From contig NZ_CP068437.1 of the NCBI RefSeq assembly GCF_016757755.1, positions 2,542,001 through 2,606,000 of the forward strand: a stretch of 64,000 bases of DNA. Reading direction: 5' to 3'. Positions 25,662 through 34,677 of the stretch are shown here, piece after piece. Each line of letters opens with the position of its first letter. Position 1 is the stretch's first letter. The stretch comes from Shewanella sp. KX20019. Its GTDB lineage: Bacteria > Pseudomonadota > Gammaproteobacteria > Enterobacterales > Shewanellaceae. The position numbers and the translations under genes are program-made. The notes below the pieces were generated by a model. That model was not told where the DNA came from and searched no databases. It saw only the letters and a program-made list of their open reading frames with translations.

Positions 25662-27716
25662 ATGATGAAAAAAACTGCAATCATTATGGCGTTAGCATCT
25701 GTTGGCGCTGCTTTTAGCGTACAAGCTGCATCTCCAACGCCTTTTACGGTTCAACAATTAGTTAAAATTAATAAACTTCATTCGGCTGTATTATCCAATG
25801 ACGGCACTAAAGTTGTCTATGCTATCAAAAATGTTGATACCAATGGGAAGGCCAGCTCAGACCTTTATATTCAAGATTTAAACTCAAATACAGCCGATGC
25901 AAAACAGCTCACGCAGTTTGCAGGTACAGAGCACAGCGTGGCTTTTGGACCAAACGACAAGAGTGTCTATTTTCTTGCTGCGCGCGATGGTTCAAGCCAA
26001 CTTTACCAACTGCCTTTAGATGGTGGTGAAGCGAAGCAAGTATCAGATTTCCCACTCGACGTTGAAGGTTTTAAGCTTTCAAATGACGGTACTCAAGTCG
26101 TGGTCAACATGCGTGTTTTCCCTGAGTGTAAAGACTTAGCATGCTCAAAAGAGAAATTTGATGTAGAAGCTGCGCGTACATCTACAGGCCGTGAATATAA
26201 GCAGTTGATGGTCAGGCACTGGGATACCTGGAATGACCATTCTAGAAGCCACCTATTTGTCGCGAAGCTTAATGGAAAGACAGTCACAAGCGCCGTTGAT
26301 GTTACAGTTGGCCTTGATACGGAAACACCCCCTAAACCGTTCTCAGGAATGGAGGAGGTGACGTTCACTCCAGACGGTAAGTATGTTGTTTATAGCGCTA
26401 AAGCACCAAGTAAAGATCAAGCTTGGACGACAAACTATGATTTATGGCAGGTGAGTGTGGATGGTGGCGATGCCAAAAACTTAACTGAGTCGAATAAAGC
26501 ATGGGATGCTCATCCTACTTTTTCTGCTGATGGACGCTACCTTGCTTATCTTGCAATGACAAAGCCTGGCTTTGAAGCAGACCGTTATCGCATCATGCTG
26601 CGCGATACCGTGACCGGCCAAGAGAAAGAGGTTGCGCCGCTTTGGGATCGTAGCCCGCATTCGTTAGCATTTGGTAAAGACAACAAAACACTTTATGTAA
26701 CAGCGCAAGATATTGGCCAAGTGTCTATCTTCGAAGTCAACACCCAGTTTGGCGATGTGAAAACCATCTATAACGAAGGCAGCAACAGTGTTGTCGGTAT
26801 AAATGCAGACAAGATAGTCTTTAGTAATAAATCACTTGTAGAACCAGGCGACCTATACTCTATTAATTTGGATGGTCAAAACCTAAACCGTTTAACAGAG
26901 ATAAACAAAGATAAACTAGCTGAGATAAAGTTTGGGGAGTATCAACAGTTTAGTTTCAAAGGTTGGAATAACGAAGAGGTTTATGGTTATTGGATAAAAC
27001 CTTCAAACTATAAAGCCGGCGAACAATATCCAATCGCGTTCTTGGTCCATGGTGGTCCACAAGGATCATTTGGTAACTCGTTTAGTAGCCGTTGGAATGC
27101 ACAATTATGGGCTGGCGCGGGTTATGGCGTGGTAATGATCGACTTCCACGGTTCTACTGGTTACGGCCAAGCATTTACTGATTCAATTACCCAGGACTGG
27201 GGCGGAAAGCCACTAGAAGATCTGCAAAAAGGCCTGGCGGCAGTTACTCAGCAACAGAAATGGCTCGATGGTGACCGTGCATGTGCACTTGGCGGTTCGT
27301 ACGGCGGCTATATGATGAACTGGATCCAGGGTAACTGGAACGATGGTTTCAAGTGTCTTGTTAACCATGCAGGTCTATTCGACATGCGCTCTATGTATTA
27401 TGTTACTGAAGAACTTTGGTTCCCAGAGTATGAATTTGGTGGCACTTATGATGCTAACAAAGAGCTTTACGAGAAGTTTAACCCAGTCAACTACGTTGAG
27501 AACTGGCAGACACCTATGCTGGTTATCCATGGCGAGAAAGACTTCCGTGTTCCTTATGGTCAAGGACTTGCAGCCTACACCTTTATGCAGCGTAAAGGGA
27601 TCCCATCTGAACTACTCGTATATCCAGATGAAAACCACTGGATCTTAAACCCTGATAATTTAGAGCAATGGTACGACAATGTTTTAGGTTGGATGGACCG
27701 TTGGACTGAGAAGTAA
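25662..27716 (+). CDS. Secreted S9-family prolyl oligopeptidase-like serine peptidase
   Basis: A 684-residue exported peptidase of the dipeptidyl/acylaminoacyl-peptidase group. A Sec signal peptide occupies about 1-23 (ends VQAA). Residues about 35-400 form a WD40-like beta-propeller with repeated DG-containing blades (SNDGTKVVY, TPDGKYVVYSA, SADGRYLAYLA). The C-terminal alpha/beta-hydrolase domain has Ser546 in GGSYGGYM, Asp627 in GEKDFRVP and His659 in DENHWI. A complete triad indicates activity; the likely role is periplasmic or surface peptide degradation. It is a single gene with its own terminator. Confidence 0.93.
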   Translation: MMKKTAIIMALASVGAAFSVQAASPTPFTVQQLVKINKLHSAVLSNDGTKVVYAIKNVDTNGKASSDLYIQDLNSNTADAKQLTQFAGTEHSVAFGPNDKSVYFLAARDGSSQLYQLPLDGGEAKQVSDFPLDVEGFKLSNDGTQVVVNMRVFPECKDLACSKEKFDVEAARTSTGREYKQLMVRHWDTWNDHSRSHLFVAKLNGKTVTSAVDVTVGLDTETPPKPFSGMEEVTFTPDGKYVVYSAKAPSKDQAWTTNYDLWQVSVDGGDAKNLTESNKAWDAHPTFSADGRYLAYLAMTKPGFEADRYRIMLRDTVTGQEKEVAPLWDRSPHSLAFGKDNKTLYVTAQDIGQVSIFEVNTQFGDVKTIYNEGSNSVVGINADKIVFSNKSLVEPGDLYSINLDGQNLNRLTEINKDKLAEIKFGEYQQFSFKGWNNEEVYGYWIKPSNYKAGEQYPIAFLVHGGPQGSFGNSFSSRWNAQLWAGAGYGVVMIDFHGSTGYGQAFTDSITQDWGGKPLEDLQKGLAAVTQQQKWLDGDRACALGGSYGGYMMNWIQGNWNDGFKCLVNHAGLFDMRSMYYVTEELWFPEYEFGGTYDANKELYEKFNPVNYVENWQTPMLVIHGEKDFRVPYGQGLAAYTFMQRKGIPSELLVYPDENHWILNPDNLEQWYDNVLGWMDRWTEK

Positions 27717-27726
27717 AATCAATTTT

Positions 27727-27759
27727 AAAAAGCCAGAACATACGTTCTGGCTTTTTTTT
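27727..27759 (+). terminator. Terminator after the S9 peptidase gene
   Basis: A 13-bp perfect stem AAAAAGCCAGAAC with an ATAC loop and an eight-T tail, 10 bp after the peptidase stop. Confidence 0.92.
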
Positions 27760-27920
27760 ATCGATCTGTTGCCGCGTCGAGTAAAACGGTTAACGGCTTA
27801 CTTTTACGCTATTTGGCGGAGCTCAATACAGCAGTACCGATTCAAGTTGGCTTGGTAACATGCACGATTAAAGATTCGGCCTATAACACTTATCTGGACT
27901 GCTTTTAATTAAGGATCAAT

Positions 27921-28238
27921 ATGACAGCATTAGCCGATACTCCCAAACCACCTTATTACTGCGTGGTGTTCACCTCGGTTTTATCTAACGATACAGATGG
28001 TTACTCAGCAATGGGAATGCGAATGGTAGAGCTGGCGCAAAGCCAACCTGGATTTCTCGGCATTGAATCGGCTCGAGAAACGCTAGGTATTACCGTTTCA
28101 TACTGGCAAACACTGGATGCCATTAAGGCGTGGAAACAACATGCAGAACATCAAGTAGCACAGTCAATGGGCAGGAAGAAATGGTACAGCCATTTTGCGC
28201 TAAGGATTGCTAAAGTCGAGCGCGACTATATGATCTAG
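27921..28238 (+). CDS. ABM (antibiotic biosynthesis monooxygenase)-domain protein
   Basis: A 105-residue dimeric alpha/beta-barrel (ferredoxin-like) protein. Family features are an N-terminal strand YYCVVFTSVL, the helix MRMVELAQSQPGFLGIES, then ISYWQTLDAIKAWKQHAEH-like residues at about 62-80. The WxxxxAIxxWKxxxEH pattern is typical. Members range from quinol monooxygenases to haem-degrading enzymes and many have unknown substrates, so none is assigned. It is monocistronic with a good AAGGA site. Confidence 0.8.
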   Translation: MTALADTPKPPYYCVVFTSVLSNDTDGYSAMGMRMVELAQSQPGFLGIESARETLGITVSYWQTLDAIKAWKQHAEHQVAQSMGRKKWYSHFALRIAKVERDYMI

Positions 28239-28279
28239 AGCGGAAGATGTTGACCGAAGAGGTTGTTGATACAGACAGG

Positions 28280-28846
28280 CTAACAATCATCGCTATAGGC
28301 TCGCACAAAATAGTCTCTAGTTTGGGTAGGAGCACCGTAAACCACGTGGCACTTGTAGGTACCATTTGCTATCTCTGTTAGCTTATCAGCGGATGCTACA
28401 GGTACTATTGCGGTAGCTGACTGCTCTGTGCGTGCAACCGTAATGTAAAACTCCTGCTCATTTAGCCCAAACACCTGACGGTAGTTATCGTTAACCTGAG
28501 TTGATGACGACAAAGGCGCAATTGGGTAGCCAAAGCTGACATATAACCTGGTACCACTGGCATCGATAAAGTACTCTCCTACGCGTGCATCCCAATTCGG
28601 GTGGTTACCACATTGAAATGTACACCCTTCAAGAGTTTCTATATTGGCAAGGTTGCTTTTAGCAAACGTTAACTGATTTTGTGATGAGATCAATGCTGCT
28701 AAAGAGCGTACTTTTGCAGCCTTTGCGTCCGAACTAAGGTCTAATAATTTAGGTACTGCAATGACTGATAGAACAGCCAATATGATAATTACAATAATGA
28801 GTTCAATCAGGGTGAAGCCAGATATGGGGGAGCGCTTAAGCAGCAT
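28280..28846 (-). CDS. Type IV pilin-like (MSHA-type) protein, orphan
   Basis: A 188-residue pilin with a class III signal: a short basic leader, Gly10, then Phe11 and Glu15 at +5 (SGFTLIELIIVIIILAVL). The hydrophobic helix spans about 11-38. The globular part carries CTFQC and a late pair (KCHVV and terminal DDC) that could form two disulphides, one a C-terminal D-loop. No pilus assembly genes are adjacent, so it would need the chromosomal MSHA, Pil or T2S machinery. It is distinct from the Tad pseudopilins at the left end. Confidence 0.85.
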   Translation of the reverse strand: MLLKRSPISGFTLIELIIVIIILAVLSVIAVPKLLDLSSDAKAAKVRSLAALISSQNQLTFAKSNLANIETLEGCTFQCGNHPNWDARVGEYFIDASGTRLYVSFGYPIAPLSSSTQVNDNYRQVFGLNEQEFYITVARTEQSATAIVPVASADKLTEIANGTYKCHVVYGAPTQTRDYFVRAYSDDC

Positions 28847-29043
28847 AAATACTTTGTCTAATTGGATTTGGGCGCAGACTAACGATTTTGCTCATCGGCA
28901 ACAAGTATCGACCGATACAAACTGATACATAGCAGCGCTAAATGTTAGGTCGGTCACAGTTATTACATCTTTAGAAAGTGCAGATTTAAAGCATGTTTTC
29001 ACATTTACTTTTATATTGGGTATTTTGAATACTGTAAGCTAGC

Positions 29044-29099
29044 GATACAAAGATACAAAGATACAAAGATACAAAGATACAAAGATACAAAGATACAAA
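29044..29099. repeat. Seven tandem copies of GATACAAA
   Basis: Seven exact 8-bp units, 56 bp in total, in AT-rich intergenic DNA about 200 bp upstream of the orphan pilin gene (28846) and downstream of aceA. An eighth isolated copy is at 28914-28921. Perfect identity suggests recent slippage, and copy number probably varies between strains. Confidence 0.95.
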
Positions 29100-29468
29100 G
29101 CGAACATTTCCCAAAAGCTATAGAGCAAGCAACATTGTACATAGGGCGAATAGCGACTATTGAATTTACGTTTAAATACCGAGTAAATTAGAGGAGCGTG
29201 TTTATTTAATACTAAGCATATATCAGCCTATTTTTAGCCCGTTCTTACACTACGTTAGCCATGAAAAATAATGATTGCTAATTAAATAAATGCTGGGCTA
29301 GCTGTTCGCTTGGTGACTGAAGCCCAGCTTAATATAGGAAGTGTTTAAAGTGAATACATTTGAAGCGTTTGCGTTAGAAGTTAAGAGTTGAATTTCTGCT
29401 AGCCCCTTTGCTTGAGATAACTAATTTTAACTTTGGAGGATAAATGAACTTGCTTGAGTAGGGATGTA

Positions 29469-29496
29469 AAAAGGCCTGCTATAGAGCAGGCCTTTT
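29469..29496 (-). terminator. Terminator of aceA
   Basis: A perfect 12-bp stem AAAAGGCCTGCT with a 4-nt loop. On the minus strand the T-run follows the stem; it lies 66 bp beyond the aceA stop. Confidence 0.88.
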
Positions 29497-29561
29497 AGGA
29501 TTAGCTTACTTTGGGGCTAAGTCCACTTCAAAAAACTTAGCAAATCCAAAGACTACATTAG

Positions 29562-31142
29562 CTAAAATTGGTTCATGGTGTTGTCTTTACCTGATGCTTT
29601 TAGCGCTTGGTCACCAGAGAAGTACTCTTTGTGGGCATCTCCCATATCAGAGCCTGCCATATTCTGATGCTTAACACATGCGATGCCTTGACGGATCTCT
29701 TTACGTTGAACGTTAGCAACATAACCGAGCATGCCTTGGTCACCGAAGTACTCTTTTGCAAGGTTATCGGTAGATAAAGCAGCAGTATGGTAAGTCGGTA
29801 ATGTAATAAGGTGATGGAAAATACCGGCTTCACGCGCTGCGTCAGCTTGGAAGGTACGGATTTTTTCATCTGCTTGAACCGCAAGTTCTGTGGTGTCGTA
29901 GTCGACACTCATTAACTGCTCACGGTTATAAGCGCTAACATCTTCACCAGCATCTTTCTTAGCGTCAAACACCTGCTGACGGAAGTTCAATGTCCAGTTA
30001 AACGACGGTGAGTTGTTATATACCAGCTTTGCATTTGGTATTACTTTACGGATCTCATTTACCATTGCGCCAATTTGCGATACGTGAGGTTTCTCAGTCT
30101 CAATCCAAAGTAGATCTGCCCCATTTTGTAGAGAGGTAATACAATCTAGTACGCAGCGCTCTTCACCCGTACCAGCACGGAACTTAAACAGTCCATTTGG
30201 TAAACGTGATGGTTTAACTAGTTGTCCACCCTGTTGGAATACTACGTCGCCGTTGGCAAGATTGGCAGCATCAATAGCCTCAACTTCAAGGAATGAGTTG
30301 TACTGATCACCCAAATCACCGGCTTCGCTTGTTACGGCAATCTTTTGAGTCAAGCCAGCACCCAAAGAGTCAGTACGCGCTACAATCACACCATCATCGA
30401 TTCCAAGTTCTAAGAATGCATAGCGTACCGCGTTAATTTTGGCTAAAAACTCAACATGTGGCACGGTGACTTTACCGTCTTGATGGCCACACTGCTTAAC
30501 ATCTGATACTTGGTTTTCTAATTGAATACAGCATGCGCCAGCTTCAATCATCTGCTTAGCCATCAAATAAGTAGCTTCTTCATTACCAAAACCAGCATCG
30601 ATATCGGCGATAATAGGGACTACATGAGTTTCAAAATTATCGATCTTGTCTTGAATAGCACTTTTTTCAGTTTCGCTAGCACCATCTAGCTGGCGGAATA
30701 AGCCGCCTAATTCACGAGCGTCGGCTTGGCGAAGGAAGGTGTACAACTCCTTAATGAGCGCCGCTACAGACGTTTTTTCGTGCATTGATTGGTCTGGAAG
30801 GGGACCAAACTCACTGCGAAGGGCTGCGACCATCCAACCTGAAAGGTATAAGTAACGACGCTTAGTGGTTAGAAGGTGTTTTTTAATTGAAATCATTTTT
30901 TGCTGGCCAATAAAGCCATGCCAACAACCGAGAGACTGGGTGTACTGCGAAGAGTCCTTATCGTAGTTGTCCATATCTTCACGCATAATCTTGGCAGTAT
31001 ACTTAGCGATGTCTAACCCTGTTTGAAAACGGTTCTGTAAACGCATACGCGCTACCGACTCAGGATTGATTGCATTCCATGCACTACCTTCTGCATTAAT
31101 CAAGGTAGCGGCTTCATCGATGTTAGTTCTGTAGTTTGTCAT
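29562..31142 (-). CDS. aceA: Isocitrate lyase (long form)
   Basis: A 526-residue glyoxylate-shunt enzyme that cleaves isocitrate to succinate and glyoxylate. The catalytic loop reads KQCGHQ with Cys218, compared with KKCGH in the E. coli type. Other conserved segments are VPIIADIDAGFGNEEATYLMAKQ (metal and substrate binding, about 172-195) and ARTDSLGAG. The length matches the longer, about 530-residue Pseudomonas-type family rather than the 434-residue E. coli AceA. It is divergent from a LysR regulator 109 bp away, with malate synthase beyond. Confidence 0.96.
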   Translation of the reverse strand: MTNYRTNIDEAATLINAEGSAWNAINPESVARMRLQNRFQTGLDIAKYTAKIMREDMDNYDKDSSQYTQSLGCWHGFIGQQKMISIKKHLLTTKRRYLYLSGWMVAALRSEFGPLPDQSMHEKTSVAALIKELYTFLRQADARELGGLFRQLDGASETEKSAIQDKIDNFETHVVPIIADIDAGFGNEEATYLMAKQMIEAGACCIQLENQVSDVKQCGHQDGKVTVPHVEFLAKINAVRYAFLELGIDDGVIVARTDSLGAGLTQKIAVTSEAGDLGDQYNSFLEVEAIDAANLANGDVVFQQGGQLVKPSRLPNGLFKFRAGTGEERCVLDCITSLQNGADLLWIETEKPHVSQIGAMVNEIRKVIPNAKLVYNNSPSFNWTLNFRQQVFDAKKDAGEDVSAYNREQLMSVDYDTTELAVQADEKIRTFQADAAREAGIFHHLITLPTYHTAALSTDNLAKEYFGDQGMLGYVANVQRKEIRQGIACVKHQNMAGSDMGDAHKEYFSGDQALKASGKDNTMNQF

Positions 31143-31197
31143 GTGTATATTCCTTTAACAATTGATCAGCGGCGATTGATTACGTTGAAAATATTAG

Positions 31198-31221
31198 TTA
31201 GATTTGGTTAAATAAGTCTAA
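31198..31221. promoter_or_regulatory. LysR-type dyad between aceA and lysR
   Basis: TTAGA and TCTAA are separated by 14 bp in the 109-bp divergent intergenic region. The position and dyad symmetry suit a LysR-type autoregulatory site. No binding data support it. Confidence 0.35.
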
Positions 31222-31251
31222 TTTATAGTTTTTATTCTCGGTATTTATCTT

Positions 31252-32202
31252 ATGAATATATCTCGTGTTGACCTGAATTTGTTAGTTTATTTAGACGTTC
31301 TACTACGTGAACGAAATGTTACCAAAGCGGCAGATCAGCTTGGAATTAGCCAACCAGCGATGAGTAACGGTCTAAAAAGGTTGCGGACATTATTTGATGA
31401 TCCCTTGCTGATCAGGACGAGCCAAGGGATGACGCCCACTGAAAGAGCGCAAGAGTTGCAGCCAACAATAAGCGAGTTAATTATTGGGTTGGAGAAAGCC
31501 GTGCAGCCACGCGCCAATTTTAATGCAGCAGAAAGTGACAAAGTCTTCCGTGTGATGGCAAGTGATTATGCTGAAGCGACATTGATCCCACCGCTTATTG
31601 CAAAGCTCCGTACTGAAGCGCCAAATGTTATTCTCGATATCATGACCCCAAGCGATGTAAATTTCCCTGATGTAGAACAAGGAAGGGTCGATATGGTGAT
31701 TAATCGATTCGATAGTATTCCGCAATCTTTTCATCAGAAGGTATTGTGGAGTGATGACTTTAGCTGCTTGATAAGTAATACAAATCCTGTGTTAGAGAAG
31801 TTTTCACTAGAAAATTACCTCGAAGCAAAACACGTTTGGGTGAGTAAAACTGGCATGGGTGTAGGTGTAGGAATGGACCCAGATGATGTACAACGCTTAG
31901 GCTGGGTCGATGAAGCTTTAACGCGAATAGGTGTAAAACGACGTATTACCGTCTTTACCCGCCATTACCAAGCAGCTTGTTTATTGGCAGAACAACAAGA
32001 TTTGATCGCTACCATACCAAGTAAGATGGCAAGGCAGTATGAGCACAACGATCGGGTTAGCATAGTTGCACCACCCTTCGTCATACAACCCATTGCGCTT
32101 ACTATGGCTTGGAGCCCTTTACTACAGCATAATCCAGCGCATAAATGGATGAGGCAACTGATCACCCAGACTGCTGATAGCTTTAGTCGCGGAAAATTGT
32201 AA
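31252..32202 (+). CDS. LysR-family regulator between aceA and malate synthase
   Basis: A 316-residue LTTR. The N-terminal winged helix-turn-helix (about 5-65) reads NLLVYLDVLLRERNVTKAAD then LGISQPAMSNGLKRLR; the rest (about 90-305) is the periplasmic-binding-protein-like effector domain. The SNGL helix resembles NodD/LeuO-like LTTRs rather than CysB types. Its position between aceA and glcB suggests it controls the glyoxylate shunt; the effector is unknown. Confidence 0.88.
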   Translation: MNISRVDLNLLVYLDVLLRERNVTKAADQLGISQPAMSNGLKRLRTLFDDPLLIRTSQGMTPTERAQELQPTISELIIGLEKAVQPRANFNAAESDKVFRVMASDYAEATLIPPLIAKLRTEAPNVILDIMTPSDVNFPDVEQGRVDMVINRFDSIPQSFHQKVLWSDDFSCLISNTNPVLEKFSLENYLEAKHVWVSKTGMGVGVGMDPDDVQRLGWVDEALTRIGVKRRITVFTRHYQAACLLAEQQDLIATIPSKMARQYEHNDRVSIVAPPFVIQPIALTMAWSPLLQHNPAHKWMRQLITQTADSFSRGKL

Positions 32203-32341
32203 AAGTGATATTAATCCAAAAATGACGTTTAATTACACCAAAATCACAGTTTGCATAAGTACGATGAATAATGAAAATCATAACTATAAATTGGCTAAAT
32301 ATGCATTGCTTGATATAGGGTAAAGAAAATTACCCTTCATT

Positions 32342-32365
32342 GGTGTAAATAATAGTCGGTGTAAT
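32342..32365 (+). promoter_or_regulatory. GGTGTAA repeats upstream of malate synthase
   Basis: GGTGTAA occurs at 32342-32348 and 32359-32365, 17 bp apart, and its complement TTACACC at 32233-32239. Repeats on one helical face spacing are typical of an activator site. The candidate regulator is the LysR protein just upstream, but this motif is not seen at aceA. Confidence 0.35.
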
Positions 32366-32427
32366 TAGTAGATGGATGAGTGCTCGAGCAATATAAGAGC
32401 TGTGCAAAGGATGAACAGGGGCAAAAT

Positions 32428-34599
32428 ATGACAACATATATTCAAATCGGTGAACTACAAGTCGCCAGCGAGTTATCAGATCTCGTCGCAAATGAAATTT
32501 GTCCAGGAACAGGGCTCAATGCAGAACAGGTTTGGTCTAAATTTGAAGAGATTGTCACTGACCTTGCGCCGATCAATCGCCAGCTATTACAGAAGCGCCA
32601 GCAATTGCAGCAACAGATAGATGAATGGCATATCGGCAACAAGGGCCAAGGGTTTGAACTACAGGCTTATAAAACATTTCTTTATGACATCGGCTACCTT
32701 ATTCCTGAAGGCGAAGCATTCACCATTACGACTGAAAATGTCGATACCGAAATTACCCAGCAAGCTGGACCACAGCTGGTTGTGCCAGTTAAGAATGCCC
32801 GATTCGCGCTAAACGCAGCAAATGCACGCTGGGGCAGTTTATATGATGCTCTCTATGGCACCGATGCGATTTCAGAGCAAGATGGAGCCGAATTAAGCAA
32901 AAGTTACAATCCCGTGCGTGGATCAAAGGTGATAGCGTTCGCCAAACAACACCTTGATATAGTGGCTTCATTATTAAGTGGTAGTCATGCTGATGTAACG
33001 TCCTACACGATTAAATCTGGTGTTTTAGTAGCGACGCTAAAAAGTGGCGATGTCACAGGACTCGCAGACGCAAAGCGCTTTGTAGGTTACCAAGGTTCAG
33101 AACAGCAGCCTAGTGCCATATTACTTAAAAACAATGGTTTGCATGTCGAGATCCAAATTGATGCCAAGAGCCTGATTGGTCAGAGTGACCCGGCTGGTGT
33201 CAGCGATTTGTTAGTCGAAGCTGCAGTCACCACTATTATGGATTGTGAAGACTCGGTTGCTGCAGTCGATGCGGAAGATAAAGTAGAGATCTATCGTAAT
33301 TGGTTAGGCTTAATGCAAGGTAACTTATCAGCATCGTTGTTTAAAGATGGTAAAGAGATAACGCGTGAGCTAAATGATGATCGCATATACCTCAACCCTA
33401 ACGGCCAGAAACTAACACTTGCTGGTCGAAGCTTACTGTTTGTACGAAATGTCGGCCATCTAATGACCATTAATGCGGTACTGGATAAAGAGGGACGTGA
33501 GATTCCAGAGGGGATCTTAGATGGGATGATGACGGTACTTGCTGCGATGCACGACCTGCAGGGAAATAATAACAACCGTAGTAATAGTCGCAGAGGCTCA
33601 ATTAATATTGTTAAACCAAAGATGCACGGCCCTGAAGAGGTGCAATTCACTTGTGATCTGTTTACTAAAATTGAAGACGCATTAAAGCTTGCTCGTAACA
33701 CGATTAAAGTCGGTATTATGGATGAGGAGCGTCGTACCACGGTTAATCTCAAAGAGTGTATACGGGTCGCATCAGAGCGTGTGGTGTTTATCAACACAGG
33801 CTTTTTAGATAGGACTGGTGATGAGATCCATACCTCAATGAAAGCGGGTCCATTTGTAGCAAAGTCTCTGATGAAACAACAGCAATGGATAGCTGCTTAT
33901 GAAGATTGGAATGTTGATACCGGTTTAGCATGTGGACTACAGGGCCGTTCTCAAATAGGTAAGGGCATGTGGCCAATGCCAGATGAAATGGCTGCCATGC
34001 TTGAGCAAAAGATAAGCCACCCCAAAGCGGGCGCAAATACCGCTTGGGTGCCGTCGCCTAACGGTGCCGTTCTGCATTCGACCCATTATCATAAGGTGAA
34101 CGTTACCGAAGTTCAAAATCGGCTAAAACTGCGCTGCCGTGCAAGCCTAGATGATTTGTTGACGATACCGCTAATGCAGTCCCCTAATGAGCTGACTGCT
34201 GAACTAAAAACCTTTGAGCTAGAGAATAATGCTCAAGGCATATTGGGTTATGTGGTGCGTTGGATTGATCAAGGTGTCGGATGCTCGAAAGTACCCGATA
34301 TTAACAACGTGGGTCTAATGGAAGATAGGGCAACATTAAGGATCTCTTCACAGCATCTGGCTAACTGGTTAGCACACGGCATATGCACAAGAGATGAAGT
34401 GATGACAGCGCTTAAAAAAATGGCTGCTGTGGTCGACGCTCAGAACAAAGCGGATAGCAGTTATATCAATATGGCACCTAATTTCGATGGCATTGCGTTT
34501 AAAGCCGCATGTGATCTAGTGTTTAAAGGTGAAGAGCAACCGTCGGGTTATACTGAGCCGCTGCTACATGCTTATCGCATTCAAGCTAAAGCCAGTTGA
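32428..34599 (+). CDS. glcB: Malate synthase G
   Basis: A 723-residue monomeric enzyme that condenses glyoxylate with acetyl-CoA to malate. The ATG at 32428 with AGGGG at 32416-32420 gives MTTYIQIGELQV and exactly the E. coli GlcB length; a GTG at 32380 would add 16 residues with no support. Conserved parts include the IMDCEDSVAAVDAEDK acidic site (about 272-287), NRSNSRRGSINIVKPKMHGP and the C-terminal MEDRATLRISSQHLANWL. With aceA it completes the glyoxylate bypass, in place of an AceB-type enzyme. A shared terminator follows. Confidence 0.97.
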   Translation: MTTYIQIGELQVASELSDLVANEICPGTGLNAEQVWSKFEEIVTDLAPINRQLLQKRQQLQQQIDEWHIGNKGQGFELQAYKTFLYDIGYLIPEGEAFTITTENVDTEITQQAGPQLVVPVKNARFALNAANARWGSLYDALYGTDAISEQDGAELSKSYNPVRGSKVIAFAKQHLDIVASLLSGSHADVTSYTIKSGVLVATLKSGDVTGLADAKRFVGYQGSEQQPSAILLKNNGLHVEIQIDAKSLIGQSDPAGVSDLLVEAAVTTIMDCEDSVAAVDAEDKVEIYRNWLGLMQGNLSASLFKDGKEITRELNDDRIYLNPNGQKLTLAGRSLLFVRNVGHLMTINAVLDKEGREIPEGILDGMMTVLAAMHDLQGNNNNRSNSRRGSINIVKPKMHGPEEVQFTCDLFTKIEDALKLARNTIKVGIMDEERRTTVNLKECIRVASERVVFINTGFLDRTGDEIHTSMKAGPFVAKSLMKQQQWIAAYEDWNVDTGLACGLQGRSQIGKGMWPMPDEMAAMLEQKISHPKAGANTAWVPSPNGAVLHSTHYHKVNVTEVQNRLKLRCRASLDDLLTIPLMQSPNELTAELKTFELENNAQGILGYVVRWIDQGVGCSKVPDINNVGLMEDRATLRISSQHLANWLAHGICTRDEVMTALKKMAAVVDAQNKADSSYINMAPNFDGIAFKAACDLVFKGEEQPSGYTEPLLHAYRIQAKAS

Positions 34600-34616
34600 G
34601 TCTATTAGTTAACTAA

Positions 34617-34650
34617 AAAAAGCCTTAACAGCGCACTGTTAAGGCTTTTT
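34617..34650. terminator. Bidirectional terminator between glcB and adhE
   Basis: A perfect stem AGCCTTAACAG / CTGTTAAGGCT with a CGCA loop, flanked by A and T runs, between two convergent genes. Confidence 0.93.
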
Positions 34651-34677
34651 CATATCGGCAATTTAAAATGTTACAGG

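Larger units (their letters stand above)
28847..29561. other. Intergenic region with tandem repeat and hairpins
   Basis: A 715-bp stretch without a convincing gene. It contains a GTATCG-AC-CGATAC palindrome (28905-28918), one isolated GATACAAA (28914-28921), seven tandem GATACAAA copies (29044-29099), a long-loop hairpin GCTGGGCT/AGCCCAGC (29292-29328) and the aceA terminator. A GGAGG-preceded five-codon frame near 29443 is too short to call a gene. Confidence 0.6.

Noticed and set aside
29044..29099. CRISPR array
   Set aside because: The units are contiguous 8-mers without spacers and no cas genes are present.
29292..29328. Terminator or small RNA from the GCTGGGCT/AGCCCAGC hairpin
   Set aside because: The loop is long (21 nt) and no T-tract follows, so no specific role can be given.
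33291..33797. 168-codon minus-strand frame inside glcB
   Set aside because: Shadow frame; malate synthase G motifs lie on the plus strand.
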